64,000 bases of DNA, taken from contig CALHRZ010000023.1 in the NCBI GenBank assembly GCA_938038445.1, forward strand, positions 1 through 64,000, given 5' to 3'. Both the position numbers and the translations under genes were made by a program. This document shows, piece by piece, positions 24,617 to 32,457 of the stretch. Position 1 is the stretch's first letter. Every line of letters begins with the position of its first letter. The notes beneath the pieces were generated by a model. It was not told the DNA's origin. It saw nothing but the letters and a program-made list of their open reading frames with translations, and made no database searches. This DNA is from an uncultured bacterium. GTDB lineage: Bacteria > Verrucomicrobiota > Kiritimatiellia > CAIKKV01.

Positions 24617-24646
24617 AATATAGCGCCATTCGGAAATTCAACGCAA
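24617..24646 (-). promoter_or_regulatory. Candidate promoter for the fmdB-permease-arsM unit
   Basis: Minus-strand TTGCGT (24646-24641) and TATATT (24622-24617) are spaced by 18 bases, with transcription expected about 24610 and a leader of about 70 nt before the FmdB-type gene. A nearer TTGAAT is only 13 bases from the -10 box. Confidence 0.45.
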
Positions 24647-24699
24647 GAAAAAACAGTCCCTCTCGATCCTCTTCTCGCTACCCCTGAAACCCCCATCGT

Positions 24700-25410
24700 T
24701 TCTTACAACGGGGTCCCACGCCCCAAAATATTTCTTCGCCCCGGCTCTTCCAAAAGCCCCTATCGTGAGACCCCCTGTTGACGGTTCATGCTCTCCCCCT
24801 CACGGTCGCTCCCTCTTGATAGGTTACACGCCCAACAACCGCCTCATGCGCAAACCGCCCGCCCCTGCTCCTCTCCTCCGATTGCGCCCCGTCGAATCGG
24901 CATGCCAAAATGTCCCTAGGCCGACGTGTTCGCGCCCTTTCAAGCCTTCGAACCGGCCGCGCTCTTGCGAAACCGGCGTCTTCCCGCCAACGGCATGCTC
25001 ACAACCAGACCGTCAGCAGCACAGGCGGAGCTTCCCACGCAGACTCCCATCTTTTATGACTTTTTCGGATTTGCTCGCAAACGCCGTCCGCAGGAGATCA
25101 TGGCGTGAGTGGCCATGGTCAGCACGGGACGCCAAACTGGCGGAATGCGCGGCTCCGACTCGCCCTGGGTCAAACGCAACAAACCCGCCCTCATCTTCAT
25201 CCGGTTGAGCTCGAAGGAGAGGAGCACATGATCGCCATCCCAAGCCAGAGGGAGGCTCGGCGAAGATCCATACCTCCGCCGCAGTGGGTTTTGTCTCGAA
25301 TCGTCAAGCCGAGATTCTCGCGCTCCTCGCTGCGCTTCCCCCCACGCCACCCCGACCGCAAGAAACGCGGGAAGGTCTCCATCCGAAACGAACACAAAGG
25401 GACCTTCCCC
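24700..25410. other. 711-bp C-rich stretch without a supported gene
   Basis: This region follows the acr3 stop on the minus strand and precedes the FmdB promoter. Several frames are open on both strands (for example 25054-25395 minus and 24765-25208 plus), but none has a family motif, a credible ribosome-binding site or natural composition. An inverted repeat GGGAAGGTC/GACCTTCCC with a loop of about 23 bases lies near 25369-25410. It may hold a decayed gene or inserted fragment. Confidence 0.4.
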
Positions 25411-26685
25411 TCAAACCGTTCGATCGAGGGACGTGTTGCGTTCATGGGCCCCCCCTTCCGGCACGGGACCAAACCAATGTTCCGTTCGAACGCAAATATT
25501 CACTAGCCAAAGCATGACCGGCACCTCGATCAACACCCCCACCACCGTCGCAAGCGCGGCGCCGGACGATAATCCAAACAGCATGGTCGCCGTGGCAATG
25601 GCCACTTCGAAATGATTCGAAGCGCCAATCATCGCGGCAGGCGCAGCGTCCCGATACGACATTTTCAACCATCGGGCCAGCCCGTATCCGATCCAGAAGA
25701 TCAACATGGTTTGGATAAACAACGGAACCGCAATCCACAGAATCGTGAGCGGATTATCGAGTATGACGTCCCCCTTGAAACTAAAGAGCAATACCAACGT
25801 GGTCAGCAACGCGAGAATGGTAACGGGCGTCAGCAGATGGAGAAACCGCTCCTCAAACCACTTCTCCCCCTTTGCCGCCAGGATCCATTTGCGCGAGAAA
25901 AACCCGCAAATAAGGGGCAACGCCACATAGATCAAAATGGAGAGCAACAGCGCCTGCCAGGGAACCGGAAGTTTTCCAACCCCCAACAAAAACCCGCCCA
26001 GCACCCCATAGAGCAACAGCATGGTCAGGGAGTTAATCGCCACCATGACCAACGTCAACGCATCGTTCCCGCGCGCCAGATAGCCCCACACCAACACCAT
26101 GGCCGTACACGGCGCGATGCCCAGCAGAATGCAGCCCGCAAAATAACTGCGCCAGAGCGGTACTCTGAGCATCTTGATGTATTCGACGCCCGGAAGCATC
26201 TCGGTCACTTCCACTCCCCCCAATGTGGGAACGACGGTCCCGGCGCCATGCCGCGCCCAGTACTCCAGATTCAAGCCGAAGGGCATCTTGACCAAATCCG
26301 TGGCCTCGTTCCCGATAAGTCCTCGAAACAACACCCCGAGGAAGACCAACGCGATGCCGTACATGGTGAACGGCTTGATACACCAGTTGACGAACAACGT
26401 GAGCCATACGCCTTTCCCAAGCCCTCCTGCCCGTATGACGGAAGCGAAATCAATCTTCACCATGATAGGATACATCATGAAGAACAGACAGATCGCGATG
26501 GGAATGGACACAACCGGAGCGCCGTTGACCACAATGGCCATTCCGTCCAGTGTTTTCGCCAAGCCCGGCGCCAGTTTCCCTAATATGATTCCTCCCACGA
26601 TACAGAGCGCCACCCAAAGGGTTAAATAGCGCTCAAACACATTGGTCATTCGCCGTTCGTCGGCGGCGCTCACTGCCCGGTTCAT
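25411..26685 (-). CDS. acr3: ACR3-type arsenite efflux permease
   Basis: This 424-residue inner-membrane transporter expels As(III). The conserved cysteine lies in [19 protein letters not shown] (Cys193), and the later ACR3 signature [21 protein letters not shown] is intact. About ten transmembrane segments are evident. It is longer than the usual 340-400 residues because of an insertion at about residues 124-172 (between [12 protein letters not shown] and [10 protein letters not shown]) that includes a hydrophilic [11 protein letters not shown] segment. The start follows GAGGA and overlaps the stop of a small frame (ATGA). arsR is 233 bases upstream on the same strand. Confidence 0.95.
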   Translation of the reverse strand: MNRAVSAADERRMTNVFERYLTLWVALCIVGGIILGKLAPGLAKTLDGMAIVVNGAPVVSIPIAICLFFMMYPIMVKIDFASVIRAGGLGKGVWLTLFVNWCIKPFTMYGIALVFLGVLFRGLIGNEATDLVKMPFGLNLEYWARHGAGTVVPTLGGVEVTEMLPGVEYIKMLRVPLWRSYFAGCILLGIAPCTAMVLVWGYLARGNDALTLVMVAINSLTMLLLYGVLGGFLLGVGKLPVPWQALLLSILIYVALPLICGFFSRKWILAAKGEKWFEERFLHLLTPVTILALLTTLVLLFSFKGDVILDNPLTILWIAVPLFIQTMLIFWIGYGLARWLKMSYRDAAPAAMIGASNHFEVAIATATMLFGLSSGAALATVVGVLIEVPVMLWLVNICVRTEHWFGPVPEGGAHERNTSLDRTV

Positions 26686-26876
26686 GGTGTTCCTCGCTTC
26701 CCGATAATGCCTAATGGATCCGAATACTTTCCCCGAATGCTCGCGAAGGGGGCCCGGTTCGCGCGTTCGCCCATGCCCATTCCTTTCCTTCCTCGCATTC
26801 CGAAACTCTCTCTTAACCCTTTAAGCCCTTCGCAACAGGACGACTTCTCCTTCTGTTTCTCGCCTTCGCAAAGCAC
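26682..26876 (-). CDS. Possible small protein between arsR and acr3
   Basis: A 64-codon frame opens with GTG at 26876 and its stop overlaps the acr3 ATG as ATGA. It contains [25 protein letters not shown], including a Cys pair that would suit metal binding. No family is recognised, and the ribosome-binding region (AAAGGGA) abuts the GTG with no spacing. It may be a coupled small gene or chance. Confidence 0.3.
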   Translation of the reverse strand: MLCEGEKQKEKSSCCEGLKGLRESFGMRGRKGMGMGERANRAPFASIRGKYSDPLGIIGKRGTP

Positions 26877-26918
26877 TCCCTTTCGACCCGTTTCATTTGA
26901 AGTTCCCCTTCCCCTGTT

Positions 26919-27314
26919 TCATTGTTGCGCCTTGCCGAACAATCGCTTACAGAGACACATACGGTCTTCTTCGCAGATGGTCTTTAACCGTTGCCGGTCC
27001 ATACGAATCCCTTGGTCCTTCTCCAGTTCGGCGAAAATCACGTGGAGAATTTTCGAGAATCCCCGGCAACGGAAACGGTCCGTCAACCGGTAATGCATCC
27101 ACCGGCCGTCTTTGCGGCTCTCCACCCATTGGGTCGACCGAAGGACCGTCAGATGTTTGGAAACGGTGGATGGCGCCAGCCCCAACAGCGCAATCAACTG
27201 GCATACGCACAGTTCCCCCTCACGCAAGGCGTAGAGGATCCGCAATCGGTTCCCATCCGCCAACGCCTTGAGGGCAACGATCGTTTCCCTTTTGAGGCCT
27301 TGATATTTCGTCAT
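26919..27314 (-). CDS. arsR: ArsR-family metalloid-responsive repressor
   Basis: This 131-residue winged-helix repressor would bind its own promoter and release on As(III) or Sb(III). The sensor ELCVCQL (Cys36, Cys38) lies at the start of the recognition helix region followed by LGLAPSTVSKHLTVLR. The C-terminal tail adds CEEDRMCLCKR, extra thiols that could join the metal site. Start geometry is odd: AGGAGG directly touches the ATG, and a -10 box lies only seven bases upstream, which suggests a leaderless message. It heads a unit with acr3. Confidence 0.94.
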   Translation of the reverse strand: MTKYQGLKRETIVALKALADGNRLRILYALREGELCVCQLIALLGLAPSTVSKHLTVLRSTQWVESRKDGRWMHYRLTDRFRCRGFSKILHVIFAELEKDQGIRMDRQRLKTICEEDRMCLCKRLFGKAQQ

Positions 27315-27321
27315 CCTCCTA

Positions 27322-27351
27322 AATATAGGCGGTTCGGAGCCGTTCCGTCAA
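27322..27351 (-). promoter_or_regulatory. Candidate arsR promoter, possibly leaderless
   Basis: TTGACG (27351-27346) and TATATT (27327-27322) are spaced by 18 bases on the minus strand. The -10 box ends seven bases before the arsR ATG, so transcription would start at or beside the initiation codon and the AGGAGG between them would not be transcribed. Confidence 0.55.
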
Positions 27352-27373
27352 TCCCGTACTCTCCTAAGGCCGG

Positions 27374-27400
27374 ATCCGCCGCGCCTTTTTTGCGGCGGAT
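27374..27400. terminator. Hairpin after the CMD gene
   Basis: A perfect 9-bp stem (ATCCGCCGC 27374-27382 with GCGGCGGAT 27392-27400) closes a 9-base loop. It lies two bases after the stop of the carboxymuconolactone decarboxylase-like gene on the minus strand. There is no U-tract after the stem, so intrinsic termination is doubtful; it may protect the 3' end. Confidence 0.4.
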
Positions 27401-27402
27401 GT

Positions 27403-27642
27403 TCACCCAGCGCCACCCCGCCCACGAGGAGAAGGCTTGGGATCGAATATCCCCGCTGAAAACTGTCGCATAGCCGCCATGGCTCCCTTCTCCACCATGT
27501 GCCCAACCGCCATCGCGTCGCGTATCTCGTCGTCGGTCACTCCGAGCTGGCGGGCTTTTCGGACGTGATACTCCAAACAGGGCTGACAATGAGCCCCGAT
27601 CGAAGCGCCCACTGCAATCAATTCCCTCGTCTTGTCATCCAT
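27403..27642 (-). CDS. Carboxymuconolactone decarboxylase-like (AhpD-type) small protein
   Basis: This 79-residue protein begins MDDKTRELIAVGASIGAHC and has the AhpD/CMD redox motif CQPCLEYHVRKARQLG with a downstream helical repeat. Such proteins are peroxidase partners or general thiol reductases. The start at 27642 follows AGGAG; longer frames upstream lack support. It is the last gene of the long minus-strand unit starting at tolC and may supply thiol chemistry to the ArsF/ArsG module, which is inferred. Confidence 0.82.
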   Translation of the reverse strand: MDDKTRELIAVGASIGAHCQPCLEYHVRKARQLGVTDDEIRDAMAVGHMVEKGAMAAMRQFSAGIFDPKPSPRGRGGAG

Positions 27643-27704
27643 CGGATCGCTCCTTCTTCCGGTCGTTGCCTTGCGTGCCCTTTTCCCTCTGCACCCTTTC
27701 GGCC

Positions 27705-28400
27705 CTACCACAATTTGATGGGCAATTCGTACACGTACAACAAGCTGTAATAAATTCCCGCAATGACAAAAAGGACGCCTGTTATGAGCCGGACCGCACG
27801 TTCGATCTGCGTCAGCCGGTTGAAGGCACTGCCCAATTGTTGCGATGCGAATGCGATCAGAAGGGCAAAAACGACGACGGGTGCAGCCGTGCCGAGGCCG
27901 TAAACCAGCGGAAGAATCACCCGGGATTGATTCGCGGCGCTCAAGGGGATCAGGACACCGAAAAACAACCCCGCGGAGACAGGACAGAAGGACAAGGCAA
28001 ACAGTACGCCCAGCAGGGCCGCCCAACCCATGCCTCCTTTCGAGGCGCGCGTCTGAACACCCGCGCCGACCAGCGTGAAGGAGGCGGATGATCCAATCCA
28101 TCCCAGCAGCAGCATGCCCACCAGAATCAGCACCGGACCCAATACTTGGTTCAGATAACGTTGCAGGAAAAGCGCGATTTCCCCGCTGGCCAGAAGGCCA
28201 GCCATGATCACAGCGCCCAAGACCAGATAGGCGACCGCCCGGCCTGCCGCGTACAAAAGGCCCGAGAGCAACACGACGCTCATTTTATCAATCTTGCGCG
28301 TGATGAAGCTGATCGCGGCGATATTCGTGGCGAGCGGACACGGACTGATGGAGGTCAAAATGCCAAACCAAAGGGCCGTAACGACGGTGAACCAACTCAT
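27705..28400 (-). CDS. arsG: ArsG-family efflux permease (CcdA/DsbD-like membrane protein)
   Basis: This 231-residue protein has about six transmembrane segments and the CcdA-type paired motifs SPCPLATNIAAISF and FALSFCPVSAGLFFG. It matches the CcdA-like group annotated as aromatic aminobenzylarsenical efflux permease ArsG. In the arsEFG system reported from Shewanella, ArsE/ArsF reduce nitroaromatic arsenicals and ArsG exports the amine. The start overlaps the arsF stop as ATGA. A simple role as electron conduit for the adjacent thioredoxins is the alternative. Confidence 0.75.
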   Translation of the reverse strand: MSWFTVVTALWFGILTSISPCPLATNIAAISFITRKIDKMSVVLLSGLLYAAGRAVAYLVLGAVIMAGLLASGEIALFLQRYLNQVLGPVLILVGMLLLGWIGSSASFTLVGAGVQTRASKGGMGWAALLGVLFALSFCPVSAGLFFGVLIPLSAANQSRVILPLVYGLGTAAPVVVFALLIAFASQQLGSAFNRLTQIERAVRLITGVLFVIAGIYYSLLYVYELPIKLW

Positions 28401-28894
28401 CTCGCGCGCTCCTTCCCCATCCCCTCGAGACTCTGCCGAATGGCGCCTCGGACATAGTCGAAGTATTCCTCACGGTCCCGAATTTTTGTCCAGACCTCAT
28501 CCAACCGCTGAAACTCTCTCTCTTCACCGCCGACTAGCCGAACCACGACAAGGGTACTGGACGACACGTTGTATTTTCGGGCAAATGCCAGGTCCCGCAT
28601 GTAGTCAATTGTCCGGAACTCCAATCGACCGGCGGCCTGTTCAGCGCCAAACTCCTTTTCCAGCAATTCCCGGGCAAGCCATTCGATCCGTGTGCACTCG
28701 GGACAGCGGAAGGTCATGTGCGCGGCGTACACGATCACCTTGTCCGCCGCCTCACGCTCATGGACGGCAACCGCTGCCGCGCCCTGCGATGGGGGGGGCG
28801 CCGTTCGTCGCCCGGCGGCGAAACCGAGCGTCACCAGGACAAAGCCGAGCAGGAGACGGGAAACCCCGCTCTTTAATTGCTCCGTATGGATCAT
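28397..28894 (-). CDS. arsF: ArsF-like membrane-anchored thioredoxin-fold protein
   Basis: This 165-residue protein has an N-terminal membrane anchor (LLLGFVLVTLGFAAG) and a periplasmic thioredoxin-like domain with FRCPECTRIEW (Cys64, Cys67), the pattern of nitrophenyl compound nitroreductase subunit ArsF proteins. The start at 28894 was chosen because it shares one base with the upstream stop (TGATG) and has GGAG nine bases ahead. It is flanked by the lipoprotein thioredoxin and ArsG, as in ArsF/ArsG clusters of metal-reducing bacteria. Its true substrate is unproven. Confidence 0.75.
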   Translation of the reverse strand: MIHTEQLKSGVSRLLLGFVLVTLGFAAGRRTAPPPSQGAAAVAVHEREAADKVIVYAAHMTFRCPECTRIEWLARELLEKEFGAEQAAGRLEFRTIDYMRDLAFARKYNVSSSTLVVVRLVGGEEREFQRLDEVWTKIRDREEYFDYVRGAIRQSLEGMGKERAR

Positions 28895-29952
28895 CAATCG
28901 CTCACTCCACTCTTGTTCAGCCATTCCTCAATCCGCTCTTTGGGCAGGTACCCCGTATGGGAATGCACTTCCTTTCCGTTCTTGTCGAAGAACACGAGGT
29001 GGGGGATGCCGCGGACCCTATAACGCGATGCCAGGAGCCGGTCCTTATTCACGTGAACAAAGACCACGTTGAGTCGCCCCTCATACTCGCGTTTGATCTC
29101 CTCGCGAATCGGCTCCATCATGTCACAGGGAACACAGCCTTTGGCCCCAAAGTTCACAAAGGTCGGCTTACCGCTTGACCGTGCCTTATCCACCGGGTTA
29201 TCCATAGCCAGCGTGGCCTGTTCTTGAACCCATTGGGCAGATAGGACGATAGGAATCTCCTTTCCCAACTCCGCAAGGTGCGCTTCCACCGCCTCCTGCT
29301 GCTTCTGCTGGCGCAGATGCTCCCGAATCCGCGGTTTGATCTCCTTCAAGGGCATGGGACCCACCAGTCCCCGATTCTCGTTGTAAAACGTTTCGATCTC
29401 CGCGTCCGTGACGGCCACCCCACGTGTGACCTCCTCGAAATAGCGCTGCAGCAATCGGTCCTGGGGGATCGCGGCGTTTCCGAATCGTCGTTGAGCCAAG
29501 GCTGTCACTAGTTCCATCGTGGCCTTTTGCTCCAGAAGGAAGAAGGCATTCTTGCGCATGTCTGCGCGCAGTTCAGCGGGCACCGCGGCCAGTTCCCGCT
29601 GCAGGTCTTCCTCCGCAATGGAGACGCCTTCGGCCCACAACAGCATGGAGCCTGGCAGATCTGCCAGCCGGGCCAGGCGCAAGGCTCCGCCGGAAAGTGT
29701 GGGATAAACCTCGCTTAGGACCGGCGCATCTTCGGGTACGTTGGGCGCGGCAATCTTCTGCGCCTGGGACGGGGCGGTCGTCGCCCCTCCTTGAGCGGAA
29801 GGCGGGGCCAGTTCGTTTTTCGAAGCATCGGCCCGCGACGTTCCGGAACGTCCACAGCCGGCGAGAAAAAGTGCGATCGCCAGAATCATGGACCCGGAAA
29901 CCGCGATGATTGATTGTTGCCGTCCCGCTCCTTGAGGGAGTCTTTTCAACAT
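28894..29952 (-). CDS. Lipoprotein with SurA-like N-domain and thioredoxin C-domain
   Basis: This 352-residue protein has a lipoprotein signal with lipobox FLAGC (Cys33), so it is membrane-anchored outside the cytoplasm. The middle region, with LQRELAAVPAELRADM and YFEEVTRGVAVTDAEIETFYNENR, resembles SurA/PpiC-type chaperone N-domains. The C-terminal 100 residues are a thioredoxin fold with active site AKGCVPCDMM (Cys273, Cys276) and cis-Pro GIPHLVFFD. The start follows AAGGACG. It overlaps arsF by one base and may hand electrons to or from ArsF and ArsG. It may fill the place of ArsE here, which is conjecture. Confidence 0.82.
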   Translation of the reverse strand: MLKRLPQGAGRQQSIIAVSGSMILAIALFLAGCGRSGTSRADASKNELAPPSAQGGATTAPSQAQKIAAPNVPEDAPVLSEVYPTLSGGALRLARLADLPGSMLLWAEGVSIAEEDLQRELAAVPAELRADMRKNAFFLLEQKATMELVTALAQRRFGNAAIPQDRLLQRYFEEVTRGVAVTDAEIETFYNENRGLVGPMPLKEIKPRIREHLRQQKQQEAVEAHLAELGKEIPIVLSAQWVQEQATLAMDNPVDKARSSGKPTFVNFGAKGCVPCDMMEPIREEIKREYEGRLNVVFVHVNKDRLLASRYRVRGIPHLVFFDKNGKEVHSHTGYLPKERIEEWLNKSGVSD

Positions 29953-30135
29953 GCTTCGTCCTTTGTAAAAAATATCCTCATTTCCACTCTGCAGGTCCTC
30001 TCCTCTTCGATCCGCCATCCTTCCGCATCCCTGCCCGGGTACTGCCGAACCGGAAACGAGAAGAGTAAGGACATACTTTACCACAGAATCCCGAACAGGC
30101 TCAATTTCCGGCTGCCGCCATTTTTCATCCTCCCT

Positions 30136-30540
30136 TTACACGTCATTCCCTTTCCCCCTTTCCTTTTCCTTCAGTTTCTCCGCCACCGCGAGAGCCACAC
30201 GGGCGATGGCCTCAGGCGCGGGAGGGGTCTGCCCTTTTCCCATTCCCAAGTCTGCAAGCTGCACGTGTTCAAACGACTGAAAACCGGCCTGCTCCAGGGT
30301 TTTCCGCGCGCAATTCAGCGGGCAACCATCCAAGGCCAAAATACACGCTGCCGATTGGGTCGTCGCCAGAATGCCGGAAACGCGCCCTCCGATTCCAGCG
30401 GTGCAATACATCTTTCCCACCCCCTCCCGGGTCAGTTTTCGCGCCGCTTGGTCCGTAATCGCTCCCACATCCGAGGCGCCTGAACAGGCAAAGATCAACT
30501 TCGGGGCCCCGCCGCATGCACATGAAGATTGGTTGTTCAT
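30136..30540 (-). CDS. DGC-domain putative zinc-binding protein
   Basis: This 134-residue protein belongs to the DGC family, named for ALDGCPLNCARKTLEQAGF. Other Cys motifs are SSCACGGAPKLIFACSGASDVG and KMYCTAGIGG. The family is thought to bind zinc or another soft metal through four conserved cysteines and often sits with metal and metalloid resistance genes. The ATG at 30540 follows GGAGAG. It lies 94 bases after the exported helical protein and 183 before the thioredoxin lipoprotein. Confidence 0.85.
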   Translation of the reverse strand: MNNQSSCACGGAPKLIFACSGASDVGAITDQAARKLTREGVGKMYCTAGIGGRVSGILATTQSAACILALDGCPLNCARKTLEQAGFQSFEHVQLADLGMGKGQTPPAPEAIARVALAVAEKLKEKERGKGNDV

Positions 30541-30634
30541 TACTGCTCTCCATTTGTTGTTTTGCCGCCGCCCCCATTTCCCTGCGCATGCGATGAGAAA
30601 CTGCGCATGGAAAGTGGGTTGAGGAGGTTTGTCA

Positions 30635-31396
30635 TTATAACGCAATTCCGTAGGGTTTGTTCACCAGCAATAGTCCATTGACCAAAATCGCTTCAACTTG
30701 TCGGGCATCGCCGGCGGCCACGGCCAGGGCCAGTCGATCCATTGCGCTCGAAAGTTCCTCAACGGCCGCCGTATAGGCTGCCGCTCGGGGGTCCTCCTGC
30801 GGGAAAGGCGGGGGTGCCAGAAGGACGGCATCGCGTTTCTGCAACAGATTGGCCATTCGAGCCCGTACCCCGGGAAGTCCTTGGGTTTTCAAAACGGCCT
30901 GGGCCGTCCGGATATCCGCCCGCAAGTGAAAGAGCTTGTCGATTGCGTAATTCAGCCCGTTTTGCTCGTGCATCTGAACGAACAGGCCGCAGCCGAAACC
31001 GCAGGCCAGAAAAGAGCGCCGGGCATCTCCGGCGGCCAGCGCCTTTTCCATGTCTTCGAGCGCATGGGCGAAATCGCGCAGCCGCGCGGGGAACATTTTG
31101 TCCTTCGCGTATTCCGAGGGGGGGTTGGCCGCATATTTCAACTCGAGCTCCGCCCACCGTTTGCGGGCTTCCGCCAACAATCGAAGCCCTTCCGTCGCCT
31201 GTTCCTTGTCCATTTCAGGCATGGCCCCAAGTGTTTGCGCGATGGCGCAGTAGGCGCGCACCATCCGCCGACAAATCGCCACTTCCTCATCGAATGCGGA
31301 AAGCAACGGGGGCATGAGCGTCTTCTCCTCCGCCCACCCTGAAGCGGCCAGACCCGCCATCCACGCCGTATAGACCACCACACCGATCCGTTTCAT
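30635..31396 (-). CDS. Exported helical protein of unknown function
   Basis: This 253-residue protein has a signal peptide (GVVVYTAWMAGLAASGWA) and a mostly helical body. A conserved-looking FLACGFGCGLFVQMHEQNG holds two cysteines and a His, which could bind metal or heme, though no CxxCH is present. No family is recognised. The start at 31396 overlaps the cation diffusion facilitator stop as ATGA, so it belongs to the efflux operon. It may be a periplasmic accessory to metal or arsenical handling. Confidence 0.7.
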   Translation of the reverse strand: MKRIGVVVYTAWMAGLAASGWAEEKTLMPPLLSAFDEEVAICRRMVRAYCAIAQTLGAMPEMDKEQATEGLRLLAEARKRWAELELKYAANPPSEYAKDKMFPARLRDFAHALEDMEKALAAGDARRSFLACGFGCGLFVQMHEQNGLNYAIDKLFHLRADIRTAQAVLKTQGLPGVRARMANLLQKRDAVLLAPPPFPQEDPRAAAYTAAVEELSSAMDRLALAVAAGDARQVEAILVNGLLLVNKPYGIAL

Positions 31397-32457
31397 GGAA
31401 CCTCTCCCCCATTCGCGTCGTTCTGTTGTTGGGTTTGATCGCAAGTTCTGTTCTTTTCGCCCCCATTGAGAATGTCGCCATAACCTTCTGCCTGGGACGG
31501 TTCCTCCTCACCGCAGCCCAATTCGGTTCCCGATCCGATCAATTGGCATGTTCCGCAGCCGACCCATTCGGGCTCCACCGTGCTGTGCGCAATAGCCCAT
31601 CGGCTGCGCAATGCCTCTCGAACCTGATGAAGAACGCCGTCGAGCCGGGACAACGGTTCGTCCCGACCTAATCGCAAATGAGCAGTCAGAATCCGTTGAT
31701 TGGGACGCACCTCCCAGACATGCACATGATGCAGAACGCTTCCGGGCACGAGCTGCTGCACATCGGCTTGCAAGGCTTCCAGATCGAGTCCGGCCGGTGT
31801 TCCCTCCAACAGGACCCGCGTGGCATTGCGCAACAAACGCCAGCCGCTGAAAAGAACCAGGAGCACGACCAGAATCGAGACCAGCGGGTCCAGGCAGGGG
31901 CCGAACCGCCACGAGGAAAGCAAGGCCGCACCCACCACAGCGGCAGAAGACAGCGTATCCTGAATGAGGTGCAGCATGGCCGCCTGAAGATTCAGGTCGC
32001 TGTGCCCGTGCCCTTTCAGCAACAGCACCGAGAAGAGATTAGCCGCAAGCCCGATCGCCGCAACTGTCAACATTACGCCGGAAAGAATCGGCTTCGGATG
32101 GATCAGCCGGATCGCCGCCGATCGGATAATCAACGTGCCCACGACCAGGATTGCGGCGCTGTTGAACCATGCGGCCATGACCTCAACGCGGCCCAGACCA
32201 TACGTGTGGCGGGGTGAGGGCGGGCGCTGACCCAGTCGTCTGGCCACAAACGCGATGATCAGGGCCACCACATCGCTGAAGTTATGCATGGCGTCGGACA
32301 GCAAGGCCAGACTGCTCGAGACGAGCCCGCCCGCCACTTCGGCCGCAACGATCAGCCCGTTGAGTGCGATTGCAGCACCCAGTCGGAATTCGACGGAATG
32401 AAACGAGCGGCTCGGAGGAGTCTTTCGGACCATGGCGTATGGTTTCATCGCCTTCAT
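31393..32457 (-). CDS. Cation diffusion facilitator (zinc-type)
   Basis: This 354-residue inner-membrane antiporter has six transmembrane segments and a cytoplasmic CDF tail. TM2 contains LLSDAMHNFSD (His58 and Asp62) and TM5 contains HLIQDTLSS, the HxxxD pairs seen in zinc-transporting members such as ZitB. A Cys-containing end (VGCGTCQLIG and LGCGEEE) extends beyond the usual fold and may sense metal. The start overlaps the RND stop as ATGA. It would export Zn(II) or similar divalent ions from the cytoplasm. Confidence 0.92.
   Translation of the reverse strand: MKAMKPYAMVRKTPPSRSFHSVEFRLGAAIALNGLIVAAEVAGGLVSSSLALLSDAMHNFSDVVALIIAFVARRLGQRPPSPRHTYGLGRVEVMAAWFNSAAILVVGTLIIRSAAIRLIHPKPILSGVMLTVAAIGLAANLFSVLLLKGHGHSDLNLQAAMLHLIQDTLSSAAVVGAALLSSWRFGPCLDPLVSILVVLLVLFSGWRLLRNATRVLLEGTPAGLDLEALQADVQQLVPGSVLHHVHVWEVRPNQRILTAHLRLGRDEPLSRLDGVLHQVREALRSRWAIAHSTVEPEWVGCGTCQLIGSGTELGCGEEEPSQAEGYGDILNGGEKNRTCDQTQQQNDANGGEVP

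Noticed and set aside
25612-26583. A 323-codon frame antisense to acr3
   Set aside because: Low-complexity Gln/Arg/Asn-rich shadow of a clear membrane transporter.
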